DNA from: Rhizaria sp. SCN 62-66
Taxonomy: Eukaryota > Rhizaria, unplaced
Length of the DNA stretch: 64,000 nucleotides
Assembly (NCBI GenBank): GCA_001724265.1
Contig: MEDY01000212.1
Coordinates: 1 to 64,000 of the forward strand
Reading direction: 5' to 3'
The notes below the pieces were generated by a model. It was given only the letters and a program-made list of their open reading frames with translations, had not been told where the DNA came from and did not search any database. This document shows, piece by piece, positions 21,355 to 34,400 of this stretch; position 1 is the first letter of the stretch, and each line of letters starts with the position of its first letter. Position numbers and translations under genes: made by a program.

Positions 21355-21936
21355 TTAGAGCGTCTCGGCAGGCTTGACCTCGCCGCAGGCGTCGATGAAG
21401 ATGTTGACGAGCGGCTTGTCGCGGCCGTCGGTGCGCGCGTCCTCGATGGCGTGCACGACCTCCATGCCCTTGACGACCTCGCCGAAGACGACGTGCTTGC
21501 CGTCCAAGTGCGGCGTGGGCACCGTCGTGATGAAGAACTGCGAGCCGTTGGTGTTGGGGCCCGCGTTGGCCATCGAGAGCAGTCCGGGGCGCGAGTGCTT
21601 GACCACGAAGTTCTCGTCAGGGAACGAGCGGCCGTAGATGGACACGGTGCCGGAGCCGTTGCGGGCAAGGATGTCGCCGCCCTGCAGCATGAAGCGGCGG
21701 ATCACGCGGTGGAAGGGCACGCCCTTGTACGTCAGCGGCGCGTTATTGACGCCGCCGCGGTGGCCGCCAGTCGCCAGGGTGCGGAAGTTGGTCGCTGTCT
21801 TGGGCACGATGTCGTCGTAGAGCTTGAACTCAATGCGGCCAAGGGACGTCTCGCCGGCCTTGACGTCGAAGAAGACGTTGGGGAGGGCCTTAGGGACCTC
21901 GGCGAACGCGCGGCGGGTAGCCTTGAACATGCTCAT
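21355..21936 (-). CDS. Cyclophilin-type peptidyl-prolyl cis-trans isomerase
   Basis: 193 residues, ATG at 21936, TAA stop, no intron. The enzyme interconverts cis and trans peptide bonds before proline and assists folding. Diagnostic motifs are intact: [19 protein letters not shown] at the start of the barrel, [14 protein letters not shown] (catalytic Arg), [10 protein letters not shown], and [10 protein letters not shown]. In the last motif His replaces the Trp that contacts cyclosporin in human cyclophilin A, so drug sensitivity is probably low. FHRVIRR also departs from the usual FHRVIPG. The short N-terminal extension ([19 protein letters not shown]) could be a weak targeting sequence; otherwise it is cytosolic. 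Single-domain length is normal for the family. Confidence 0.96.
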   Translation of the reverse strand: MSMFKATRRAFAEVPKALPNVFFDVKAGETSLGRIEFKLYDDIVPKTATNFRTLATGGHRGGVNNAPLTYKGVPFHRVIRRFMLQGGDILARNGSGTVSIYGRSFPDENFVVKHSRPGLLSMANAGPNTNGSQFFITTVPTPHLDGKHVVFGEVVKGMEVVHAIEDARTDGRDKPLVNIFIDACGEVKPAETL

Positions 21937-22405
21937 TGGAGTGTGCGGGTCTGCGTCAGGGAAGTCGAGATAGCGTGCGAAGAAGGGAGTGCGATGAAGT
22001 ATGAATAATAAAATTAAACCGATGCCGTTAATTATATGTCATACTATTAGAGATAAACGACGCGAACGATGGGGGGATGCGCGACACAATCTGGCTTCGT
22101 CGAACTTTCGCGACTGCTTCATGCCGGTTCGGTCTTGCTCCAGCTGCTCACAGTCACCTGCTGAGTGACATTGGTGGTAAAATACCCAAAAGCAAGGCTA
22201 CATGAAGCAAACAGAGCTATTGTACGAAAATAACTTAATATACTATTTATTGATGTGTAACTCGTGTAGATAAAATGATATTATAACGATTATATAAGAT
22301 ATGATACTGAAAGTCGTCTTGCTGTCAGTAAAAGCACGCTGCTTTAAGTTGCGGATCGCTTCTGTTGACGAGCTAATGACGCTAATCATGTTGCTGGTAA
22401 CAGCA
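21937..22405. other. Intergenic region upstream of cyclophilin
   Basis: AT-rich 469 bases holding the cyclophilin promoter (minus strand) and following the giant gene's stop. No gene seen. Confidence 0.5.
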
Positions 22406-25400
22406 TTACGGCCTCGGCTATTGCTTAATGTTAGTGGAGCCAATGAAACTGTGGCTGCGGCTGTGAGACGACGGCGGCGGTGGCGGCGGCGGCCTAAACG
22501 GCTGTGGAGGCTGTTGTGGTTGCTGTGGCGGCTGCGCTTGTTGCTGCTGCTGCCCTTGGGGTGGGGGCGACTGCAGTGGCGGTCGAGGCGGCTGCTGCGG
22601 CAACGGCTGCTCGTGCTGTGGCTGTGAAGCGTAATAGTTCGTCGAAACGCCGTAGGGCGCATGCCGCTCTGCATGATTGCGCTCATACGGGCGCTCGTGC
22701 TGGCCCTCTCGGGCACGCTCGCTGAAGCGCTCGCGGTCGCGGTCAATCACGCGTCCACGGTCACGCTCGCGCTCCATAAAGCGCTCACTTTCACGATCAA
22801 AGTCACGAGCAAAGTCACTCTCGAGAGGCCGTTCAATCGGCCGGTCCCAGTAAGGCTCCCGGTCACGGTTACGGTCACGGTCACGGTCACTGAAGGGCGC
22901 ACGTTCACGCTCCCAGACCCGCTCCCAGTCGCACTCCCGATCGACGCGGCCACGCTCGCGGTCGCGCTGCGGAGCGCGCTCCGGTGCGCGCCGGCGCTCT
23001 GGCGAAAGCTCGCGCTCGAGCTCGCCTCGGTCGGGGTCGATGAAACGCGCGTGGGCACCGTCGCGGTCGCGGTCAAAACCATCGCGCTCAGGAGGGACAA
23101 GAGGGCGGTCATAGTCGCGCACCCGGTAGTCATAGCCGCGCTCACGGTCAAACTCATGGTCAAAGGCGCGGTCGCGGTCATACGGGCGGGAGTATATGTC
23201 GCGCTCACGGTCAACGCGGTCGCGGTCTAGAGGGTCGAAACCGCGAGCAGGCAGGAAACTAAAGTCACGGTCATCCCGGTCGCGTTCGCGGTCACGCTCA
23301 CGGTCTCGATCAGGGTCACGATCAGCGCCAGGTCCGGCGCCAGGAACAGTGCCGTAGTCGCGCTCGCGGCCGTACGCGGGGCCAAGCGCTTCGCTACGGC
23401 TAGAACTGTTGCTAAGAGCAGATGCATGCGGCTTCAGTTGCTGCTGCTGTTGCAGCGCCTGTGGCGGCACCTTGCTGCTGACGGGCTTGCCCGCCGCGGG
23501 GGCGTTTGACGTGTTCGCGCCGGCCTCCGAACGCGCTCGCGCGATCTTTGCTTCCTTCTGCTTGATCCACGTACTGACAGCAGCTAGCTCACACTTGACC
23601 TCGCTTGTCCGGGTCTTCCTCGCCGCAATGGCCGCATCAGTGCTGGGCTTCTTGCCACGTAGAAGACCTGTCAGTTCGGCGTTCAGATCCTTGCGATCCC
23701 GGGTCAGCACAGCGAGCTCCGCCTCAAGGCCGCGGAGATACTTCGCAGTCTGGGCGGCGGTCCACTTGGGCCGCGGCGGCGCTACAGCACTGGACGCAGG
23801 GGGCGTACCGACTCCCGTAGCCGTTGCCGTTGCCGTTTCCATGGCCGTGGCTGTATCCGTTGCCCTAGTCGCGGTGGCTGGGGCTGCAGCCGCGGTCGCC
23901 CGCGCCCCCAGCGTTTTCCTGGCCGCGGCCAGCGCCCGCGCGCGCACGTCCACCTCCTCAGCGACGTCGGCTATCCAGGCCTGCATGAGCGCCAACTGCA
24001 CCCACGCCGCAGAGTGCACCAGCTTCACAGTCTCTTTGGCCTCGGCGGCGTGGGCCAGCAAGCCGTCGGCCGCCGCGGTCACGGCCGCAGTTAGACTGTT
24101 CGCGCCCATGTCGTCGTCGCCGCCGCCGTCGCCGCCGTCGCCGTCGCCACCGTCGTTACCTCTGCTGGGGAAACCGCCGCGGCGATCGAGCTCAAGGTCG
24201 GCTTCAACTTCCTGCCGTTGTCGCTCCAACTTCTGCTTGACACCCGCCAGCGCCGGTGACAGACTGCAGTAGCGGTCGCGCCACAGGTCAAACACAAGAT
24301 AGGCCAGTGGCCGGCTCAGAAGTATCGCCAGCGGCGACCAAAGCGGCTGCGATTTGTGCACCAAACACACCAGCGCGGGCGCTGTGCCCTGCCAGAGCGG
24401 CGGTGCGGTGGCGCAGCCGTCCTGCGCGGCGGCCGCAGCCACAGTCGTCACTGCAGTCGCTGCCGCCGTTGCAGTCGCCGCATGAGCACCGTGCGCGCGG
24501 AGACGAGCGGCGGCCGTCTTAGCCGCAATGTTAGAGGAATCTTTGCTCGACATGCGGGAGCGCAGCGGCCGCGGCGAGACGGGGCACGGCGAATCGAGCG
24601 CGAGCAGCTCAGGCAGGATCGGCAGTCGCGAGAAATCCACAAGGGCAGACGCCCGAGCTTTGTCGGGCGTGCGCTGCGGCGGCGTGCGCACCTCAGCCCA
24701 GCCGCCCGCGCCCGCGCCCGCGCCGGCACAGGAACCGGGGCCGGAGCCTGTATTCACACTCGCAGTGGCGCTGACGCTGGCGTCAGCGCCCGGCGCCTAA
24801 GCGCCCGGCGCTTCAGCGGCCGCGGCTTCCTGGGCCAGCAGAGTCTTGGTCCGGGCGAGCCAGGCCGCCGCCCACCGCCGCAGCGCCCGCCGGCGCTCAG
24901 CGAGGCGTGGCATCGGCGGCACGGGCCTCGGCCCTCGCTCCTGCTCCTGCTGCTGCTGCGGTAGCTTCTTCGGCCCGCTCTGCGTCTGCTGCGCGCGCGC
25001 GCGCCACGCGCGGCGGCACGCGCGGCCCCACGAACGCAGCGCCCGCGCCACCGCCTCGCAGCGGGCGCGGCCGCGCGCGCGGCGCAGGCTGTGGACGTTA
25101 TCCGCGGCAGCGAACACCGGCTCGGCGCTGTGGCGGCGCACGGCGGCACTCGCTCTCGCACCCGCACTCGCGCTCGCAGCCGCAACCTCGGCCTCGGCAG
25201 GGTCAGCAGCGGCAGCAGCCGTGGCGGCGGCAGCCGTGGCGGCAGCAGGGCGGGCGGCGCGGCCGCCGCGCGGCGCGAGTGCAGCGCTCGCTGCGGTCTC
25301 GACGGCGACTGCCTTGTTGAAGCACTTCTGCCGGAACCGTAAACTAGATTTAGGATTGGGGAGCGAGGCGGTGTGCGCCTGCTTCTCTGCGAGGAGAACG

Positions 25401-28400
25401 GCAGCCACGTTGGCCAGTTGTGCCTCGGCGATGCGGTGCAGCGGCGTCAGCGCGCGCGCCGCAGCCACCAACGCGCGCTGCCGCCGCTGCAGCAGCTGCA
25501 GCCGCTCGCGGCGCTGCTGTCGCGGCACGTCGCCGCCAGGGTCGCTCAGGCTCGGCATGTCGCTACTGCTGCTGTTACCACAGTTGTTGCTACCGTCGTT
25601 GTTGTTGCTCTCGCTGAATATGCCCGCAAGCGCGTTTTGAAATGTCGCCTCCATACGTCGGCGCTCTTGCACAATTTGGTTCTGAAAAATGCCGAGCATG
25701 GACATGATTTTAGAGCAGAACTTCATAATGCGCTCGAGCACCGCGCAGCGCGCGCGCGCACTGCCCAGACATTCGCTCGCGATGTCGGCCCGCACCGCCG
25801 CGCGGTCCACCGCCACGACCGCGCCCGCGGAGTCGTCGCCCATACCCTGGCGCTGGCTCTGGCCCGGGTGCAGGGCAGTGAGCGGGGCCGTGCGCGGGGC
25901 GGTGTGCGGGGCGGTGTGCTGGACAACGCGAGTGCCAGCTGCGGTAACGAGTGACTGTGAAAGCAGAGAAAGCAGCTGCGGAGGGGCCGGGACCGGCAGC
26001 CCCGGCGCCTGCGCCTGCGAATGCGAATGCGACTGCAACTGCGAAGACGGCACCTGCGCCTGTGGCTGGGGCGTTTGCCGGGCGCGGAGGAGAGGCGGCG
26101 GCGGCAGGGTCCGCAGCGCGCGCACAAGCGCCCGCGGCACCAGCGCACTCAGCCTCAGCTCGGGCTCCCGTAGTGCTGACACAGCTGCACTCGCAGGCGC
26201 AGTTGCAGCCGCAGTTGCAGCGGCAGCTGAGGTCGGAGTTGCAGGGACGATTGCAGTCATAGTTGCAGTTGTGGGTCCAATTGTAGTTGCAGCGCTTGCA
26301 GTAGACGCAGCAGACGCAGGTTGCGGTGTGAGCGCAGGCTTAACATGTGTGTTACTTGTTTTGATGCTAGAGACTGTTGAGCTGCTCTCTAATTTGACAG
26401 CGTTTTCTGCCTTGAGCGCAAACGCACTCGCGGTAGCAGCAGCAGAAGCAACAGGAGCAGCAGATGCAGCAGCAGCAGATGCAACAGCCGAAGCAATAGC
26501 AAAAGCGTCGTGATCACTCATAGGCACCACAGCTGCGCTTTTATCGTCGGAGCTGCTGCCGGCAAGGCTTGCGTCCATCGCCACGGACGGGGGCGGCTGT
26601 GCAGCGCGCCTCGCGAGCACGAACGCTGCCAGAGACAGCCGCGGCCGGCCCTGGCCGTCGGTCGCAGTCGCTGCCCGAGCAGCCGCAGCCGCAGTCGTTG
26701 CAGGCGCGACGGGGGCGGGGAGCAAGGCTGCGATGCCGCTGGCCTCTGCCGAAGCCGTGAAGGCAGCGGCCGCGACGGCGGCCACCTCCTCGGCCGCCGC
26801 CAGCGCCGCCGCAAGCTCCGGCGTCACCAGAGAGCGCGGACTACTGTCCGCAGAGTCAATGGCAGCATCTGCGGCGGCGGCGGGCGGCAGCGGCAGAGCG
26901 AGCACCGGCGCCGTGGCCACAACGCCTGCGTTCGCCGCCGCGAAAGACGGCGACGGCACCGGCGACGGCACCGGCGACTGCGACTGGTGTTGCTGCTGCT
27001 GTTTTTGCTGCTGCTCGTTGTTGATGCGCCGGAGTGGCGTCCACGGCGGCAGACAGGGCGCGACAAGTGTCGAGTCGACGCACAGGCGCTCGGGCGCGCC
27101 TGACAGCAGCCCCCGCCTGCGCATGCGGGCGAAGCGGGCCTGGCGCCGTGCCTCGGTGCGCGCGCGCCGGCCTGAGCGCGCGCGGGCGCGGGCGGCGCGC
27201 GCCGCGGGCGCGGGGTCGTCGTCGCTGTCGCTGCTGCTGCTGCTGTCACTGCCGTACCAGTCGCCGTCGCCGTCGCCGTCGCTGCCGCTGCCGCTGGTAT
27301 GGATGATGTTGTTGCTGTAAGCGAGCACCGCGAAGGCCGCCTCGTGCGTGGTCGCGGCGATTGAGGTGGCGACGGCGGCCGCGGCAGCCCTGTCCTCCGC
27401 CGTGGCGGCCGCGGCGCCCGGCTCCTGCGCGCGCGCGGGCAGCAGCCGCGACCACGCCGCACAGAGCCCGCCCACGCGCGTCTCCAGCACGCCCGCGCGG
27501 CCCGCCTCGGCCAGCGCGCACCGCTGCAGCAGCACCGCGCGCAGCGTCGTCGTCGCTCCGGACGTCGGCGACAGCGGCGACTGCGACTGGGACAGATAAG
27601 GCTGCAGAGCGGGGAACTGGGCGGCAGAGGAGCCCGCGGTGACGGCGGCGTTAAGCAAAGCAGACGTGACGCCGCTGTTGCTGCTGGTTGCGGGAATCGG
27701 GGCGTAAAAGCGGCGCTCAAAGTACGGCAGCACCCTTAGACCAAGGCTGGTGGAGGTAATTACACCGACACCGTTGGCTTTGTCGTTGTTCCGGTGCAGA
27801 GTGGCCGTCGCATCCTCCCTGTTGACCAGGAACGTTGTGATGAACGGGTCGCAGCCGCCGGCGACAGCCAGCCGCGCCGCCACCGCCGCCGCAGCCGCCG
27901 CAGCCGCCGCAGCCACCAGCGGACAGTCAAGCGCGCCGCCAACGCCGCCACTGCCGCCCGCGGCGTTGGCTGCGTTGACCGCGCTGACGGCCCCGAGCGC
28001 GGCGGCGGCCTCGGCGCCGTGGTCGAACAAGAAGGGATCCCGCATCGGCGGTGCGGCGGCGGCGACGGCGCGCGCGGCGCGGGCCGCCACGGCCGCGGGC
28101 AGCCGCAGCGGCCGCAGCGCGCGCGCGTCTGGGCTGAGCCAGTAGCAGTCGGCCGCGGGGGCCAGCGGCCGCAACAGCAGCGGCACCAGCGGCGCCAGCG
28201 CGGCGTGCGCGGCAACAACCGCTGACCCCGCGGCCACTGCGGCGGCGGCGGCGGCGACGGCGGGTCGGTGCGCGTCGAGCGCGGCGACGTGGTCGGGCCA
28301 CGGCGGCACGAACAGCGGCGCGCCGGGCGCCAGCGCGGGCCCCGCGGCAAGCAGCGGCAGCGCCGGCAGCGGCGGCAGCGCGCGCGCCTCTGCGGCCTGC

Positions 28401-31400
28401 GCGGCGGGGTGCGGCAGCCCGCCCTCGACGCGATGCCCGTCGAGCACGAAGCTCAGCGCCGACTCGAGCGTCGCCGCCAGCCGCGACGCGCGCGGGTCCC
28501 CACCCAGCGCCAGCCCGCCGCCCGCGACGGGCAGCGCGGGGACGCCGCCGGACAGCGGCCGCAGCAGCGCCGCGGGCAGCGAGGCAAATGCAGAGGCCGA
28601 GAGCGGCGCGGCGGCGAGCGCGGCGGCGAGGCCGCTCGTGTCGCCGTTGCTGATGCTACTGCTGCTATGCCCGTAGCCGCGGGCGTTCGTGCTGCCGCTG
28701 CTCGCGTTGTTGGCTAGGACGGCGAGCGCGCGCAGAGGCACGGTCGAGAACACCGGCAGCGGCACTGCGACGGCGGCCGCGGCAGCGAGGGCTGCAACGC
28801 TCGCACACGCCGTCGCCGTCGCTGCTGTCGTCGTCACGGGCGTCGTCGCAGATGCTGCTGCGGTTGCTGCGGTCGGTGAGCGCCAGCCGAACGAGCTGCT
28901 GGCGTGGAAGCTCCGGCTCCCGCCGCCGCTGCTAATACCGCTCGTCGCGGTGTCGGTGCGGGTAGGGCTGCTGCTGATGCTGGTGCTGCTGAAGAAGCCC
29001 CCCGTCGCGCCGGCAGCCGGGCTCGCTACGGGCGCGGCACTCGCGCTCGCGACGGGGCTCGCAATGGCAGTCGCAGATGACGCCGGCGCGGCCGTGAGCG
29101 CGAGCGCGGCGGCGACGGGCGCCAGGGAGGGCAGCAGGAACCAGCCCGCCTGCTGCTGCCGCAGCTGCCGCCTGAGCGCTTGTTGCGCAGCCTTGCCGCC
29201 CGCGGTCGCGGCGGCCACCTGCGCCAGCGGCGGCAGCGCCGCGGCGGCGGACTGCGGCGCCGCGGGCGGGAGCCTGATGAGCACGCTGTTGGCCACGGCG
29301 GCGATGGCCAGCGCCTCGGCCTCCGCGGCGGCCTCGTCCGCCGCCGCCGCGCGCACCGCCGCCGCGTCGGCCTCGGCGTCCCCGCCCGCGGCGCCCGCTC
29401 CCGCGGAGCCCACGGCGGTGGCGCGGGCGCGCGCGAGGGCCTGTGCGTGCGCGTGCGCGGCGGCCTTGGCTGCAGCTGTCGCGGCGGCCGCGCGCGAGTC
29501 CTGGCGCCCGACCGCCCCGACCGACGACGAGGATGATGAAGATGCGGAGGACTGGTCGAGGGTGACGAGCTCGCCGCCCTGGAAGCGCACCGGCACCGAC
29601 AGCGAGTCGCAGGGCAGCAGCGGCCGGCGCAACGCCAGCAGCACCAGCGGGGACAAGAAGCCCGCGACGGGCGGCAGCGACTTAGCATTAAACTGCTGCG
29701 GTACATTTGCAGTCGCTGTTACTGATGCAGCTGCGGTCGCACAAGAGGAGTTGGAAGTCAAATCAGTCATTGCCGTCGCCGCTGACGCGCTCGGCACTGC
29801 GACTAAGGCTGAGGGCGCCGGCGCGAGCGTGCTGGCGCTCGCAGCAGAAGCTGTGTCGGCGTTATTGCCACTGCCTTTGCCTGCGTTGTTTGCATCGCCG
29901 GGCTCCGACTTGACTGAGCGCTTCTTGCGAGCCCTCTTCGCACGAGGCCCAGCCTGTGCCTCAGCCTTCACGTCAGCAGCATCAGCCCCAGCGTCAGCGT
30001 CAGCGTCAGCGTCGGCGGCGCGCCTGGAGCTGGCCCAGACTGCCGCGGCGGCCTCGGTGGTGGCGGCAACCGCGGCGGCCGTCGTCACCGCGGCACCGGC
30101 GACGGCTGCGAGCAGCGCGGCGCGGTGGTGCTCCGCCTCGGCGCGCGCGCGCAACCCGGGCGTGAGCAGGGTGTGCGTGAAGGTGCCCGCCGCGTTGTGC
30201 ACCGGCGTCGGCCGCACCGGCGGCCGCTGCAGCTGCGGCAAACTCAGCGCCAGCGCCAGCGACAATGACGACGACGCCGATGATGAAGCCGCAGAGAGAG
30301 CCTTTGCGGTGCTCGTGTCGCAGTGAATGTCGACCTCGTCTGCGCCACTGCGCAGACACAGCGAGGCGGCGTCGATGCGCATTGCTGCCGCGACCGCAGC
30401 CGTGGCTGCGGCCTCGGCGGCCTCGGCGACGGCGGCCGCGCGCCGGCTGCGGAGGCGGCTAGGGCACTCGCAACAGAAGCCGCCCCAGCCGCCCTTAACA
30501 GCCGCGACCGCAGCTGCAGCCTGAGTGCGAGAGTCGAACTCAGCGTCGGAGTCAGAGTCGCCCCAGCAGCCCTCCTCTTCCTCCTCATCTTGCTCGTCAT
30601 CCTCGTCGCTGTCGCCACCGTCGTCGCCGTTACCGTTATTGTTGCCGCCGGCAGGACCGGTAGCGTCGCGGTCCGAGTCGTCCGACCCGGACCCGGAGTC
30701 CCCAGAGTCAGAGTCAGAGTCAGAGTCAGCGCCGGCGCCCGCACCGCCGCGGCTGCCGCCTCTCGCGCCGATCCCAGTCCGCGTCCCGAAGCGGCGCTAG
30801 CAGTAGCACAGAGCGCGCCGCGAGCGGGCGCGGACGCTGGCGCGGGCCGCGGCCGCGGCGGCGGTCACCGAGCGGATCGCCTCGGCCGCAGCGACGTCCT
30901 CAGACTGCGCGTGAGACTGTGACCGCGAAAGCTGCGAGAGCGACGTTGAGAGTGACGTTGAAAGCGACTCCGTCATAGTGACCGTGAGCGAAATCTCCGC
31001 AGCGCCGTCTAAGGGGCCCATCTTGCGGCCCCTTAGATCGCTGAGGCGCGCGCGCCTTGGCTCCCACCAGCCGCGCTGCGCGGGGCTAAGCGGGTACACA
31101 GGCGCCGCCGCGCAGAGGACGCTGGGCGGCAGCGCCCCCGCCCCCGCCATAGTAGCCAGTTGCGTCGCGGAGAGCGAGCGCGACTGTGGCTTCGGCTGCG
31201 GATCAACGTCGACAGTCGTCACAAGCGCTGTGACAGCAGTAGTGGCATCAGCAGGAGCAGCAAGAGCAGCGGTAGTGGCGGCAGCAGCATCGGCGGCGGC
31301 GTAGGACTGCTTCACGCGCTCAAGCTTCCGCAATTGCTTCAAAGGAACAGCTTTAGTCGCAGGCACCGTCTCAATCGCAGGGAGATAACCGAACAGGCCA

Positions 31401-34400
31401 GAGCTCCTGCTCTTGCTCTTGCTCTTGTTGCTGTCGCCTTGAGCGTGGGTGGCGCCGCAGCTGTCGTTGTCCCCGATGATATAGTCATAGTAGTCGTTCT
31501 CACAGTCACGGTTATTATCGCTGCCAGTTTCGTCGTCCTCGCCGTTATTCTCAGCGCCAGCGTTGACCGTGCGCCTCGCCCTCATCTGAGCCTTCGCCCG
31601 GCCGGCAGCACGCACCCTGGCCCAGTCTATCGCGGCCACGGCGGCGCGCGCGGCCTTAACGGCGGCCCACACGGGGCTCAGCCGCGCCGTGGCTGAGGTC
31701 GTCGCGGCCGCCGCCAGCATGTGCTGCCGCCGCTGCTGCTGCTGCTGCTGCTGCAGCAGCCGCTGCCTCTGCAGCAGCGAAGACGGCACAGCAGCGCCCG
31801 ACGCTAACGCTGACGCTGAAGCAATGCGGGGGCGCTTGGTAAGCTGGTCATGTGGCTCTCGCTTCGTGGCTGGGCTGGCAGCCGCTTTCGCCCCAGCCTT
31901 CGCTGACGCGACGTCATCAGAGTCGGAGTCAGCGTCAGCGTCTAAGTCTGAGCCCGAGGTAGAGATAGAGCTCGCGTCAGAGTCGGAGCCAATGACGACG
32001 ACGTCGCTGTCACTCTCAGCAGCAGCAGCAGCAGCAGCAGCGGCGGCGGCAGCAGCCCGTTCGCGACTGCGAATCCTCCGCCGCTTTGCCCTGCGATTAC
32101 CGCTGAGGCTGCCAGCGGCGCCGTCGCTGCCGCTGACGCCGCTGCTAGCTTTGTCGCTGCCACCGTTGCTGTCGTTGCCGTTGCCGTTGCCGTTGGCGGC
32201 TTTCACGAACGGTGGCGCGCGCTTAAGCCCCGGCGACAGCGCCACCTCCGCCGCCGGCGACTGCAGCACAGCGCCGCCAGAGCCTGCGCCAGAGCCAGTG
32301 GCGGCGCCAGTGGCGGCGGGGGGCTTTCGCTGCGACGACTGCATCTGCGACGGGGAGACCAGCGGCAGCAGCGACTGCGAGCCCGAGCCCGAGCGCGCGC
32401 GCTGCACGGCCACCGGGAGCGAAGACGACGCGGACTTGGACTGCGGCGGCAGCGGAAGTGCCACCAAGCGCTCCTTGCCGCTGCCGTCGTCGTCGTCGTC
32501 GCTGTCGCCGATCAGCGTCGCGCTCTCGTGCGCGTCACTGGCGGCAACATCACCGGCCGGAGTCGGGCTTGCAGCAGCAACAGCGGGCGCATCAGCCACA
32601 GCTGCGGCAACGACAGCATAGCCTCCACCAGCAGCCGCGGCAGCAGCAGCGGCGGCAGCGGCGGCCTCGGCGGCTTGATCGCGCGCGTTGGCCTCCGCCG
32701 CCGCCGCCGCCGCCGCGCGCCCCGCCGCGGCCTGCGCTGCGCCCGCCGCCGCCGTGGCCAGAACCTCAGCCACAGCAAGCGCGGCGCTCGCGGTCGCCTC
32801 GGCGGGGGCGATGCCACCGCGCCCGCGCCCGCGCCCGTAGCTGCAGCCCGCGGCCACGAAGGCGTTGCGGTCGGCCAGCAGCCGCAGCCGCGCGCTGGGG
32901 GGCAGCGCGGCCGCGGCCGCGGCGACCGCAGCCAGCGCGCGCGCGCCTTCCGCACCCGCAGTTGCAGTGGCGCTCGCGATGGCGCTGCAGTCGCAGACGC
33001 CGGTGCGGAGCACGAGGTCGAGCGTCGCGGCGGAGCCCAGCCCCAGAACAGCGCAGTACTCGGCGACGGGACGCGCGGCCAGCGCCGCCGCGGCCGCCGC
33101 GCCCGTGATGGCCCGCGCGACCGCAGCCTCGGTCTCTGGGCTGGCCGTGAACGCGCCCGCAGCCGTGACCGCGGAGTCGGCTGTGTTTAACGCCGCTGCT
33201 GTAGCTGCTGCTGCTGGTGCTGCTGCTGATGTAGCGGCGGCGGCGGCGGCGGCGGCGGCAAGCGCGGGCGCGGCGCCGGCCCACCAGCGGCGCGCGCGCG
33301 CGGCCTCCTCCTCAGCGATGCGCACCCACAACGACAGTGGGCCCGCCAGGCAGCGCGCGCGCACCGCGGCCGCGCCCGCCCCCGCCCACTCGGAGACTGG
33401 CGCAGACGCAGGCTCCAGGTCTGCATCCGCGAGTGCGCCTGCAGTGGGGGCGGCGCCACTGCTCGTGGTGCCGCTGTTGGCCTTGGCGTCGGCGCCACCG
33501 CGCCGCAGCCTCGCGGCGGCGGCCGAGGCGGCGGCAACAGTGAGCGCCAGGGTCTGGTCGCCCGCGGACCCGGGCGCGCCGCCGCGCACGGCGCCATGGG
33601 CCAGCAGCCGGTCTGCCCGCGCGCGCGCGGCGGCGGCGGCGGCGTAGTCTCCGGCCACGGCCGCTGCGGCGCCCGCCAGCGCCAGCGCGGCCCCGGGGGC
33701 GTCGCACGCGCCCCGCCGCGGCGCGCAGAGGCCCGCGACCGCGGCGCCCGCCACGCTCGCGGCTGCGGGGGGCGCCCGGGCACTCGCACTCGCAGTGCTA
33801 GCGCTTGATCGAGAGGCAGAGACTGCATTGGGCAGGGGCGCGGCGAGCGCGACCGCCAGCGGTGCCGGCAGCGACAACGACAGCGCACGCGCGAGGCGGG
33901 CCGCCGAAGCGTTTGTGGCCAGCGCGGCTAGCAGCAGCGAGGCCGGGACGTGCTCCTGGCGCGGCGGCGCGCCCTCCTCGGCAGCCGTCATCGCGGGGGG
34001 GCTCGAGTTGGAGCCAGAGGTCGACAGAGCGCCGTGTGTCAAAGCACTCGGCAAACTATCGCCAGCGCCGCTGTGGGTGCTCTTGCTACTGGCGCTGCTG
34101 CTGCTGTAGGGCTGCAGCAGCGTGTCAAGCGAGAGCGTGACAGAGCCCGTCACGAGCAGCGCGGCCGCGGCCACGACGTCCACCCAGCGGTTGCGCAGCA
34201 GCAGCATCACGGCGCGCAGCAGCGGCTGCGGCAGCGCCAGCGGCTGCAGTGCCGGCCGCAGCCGCGACCGCAGCCGCTGGTTCGCCACCGCCGCGCGCGC
34301 GCGCAGCACATGCATCGGCGCGTTCGACGCAGCCGAAGACGCAGCGTTCGCAGCACTCGAAGCAGGGGCCTCGTTGGGGGGCCGGCGCGGGTCGATGGCC

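Noticed and set aside
28689-30326. 545-residue plus-strand ORF inside the giant minus-strand gene
   Set aside because: Antisense shadow of Ala-coding GC-rich repeats; composition only Ala/Arg/Ser, no motif, and it starts with a non-preferred codon.
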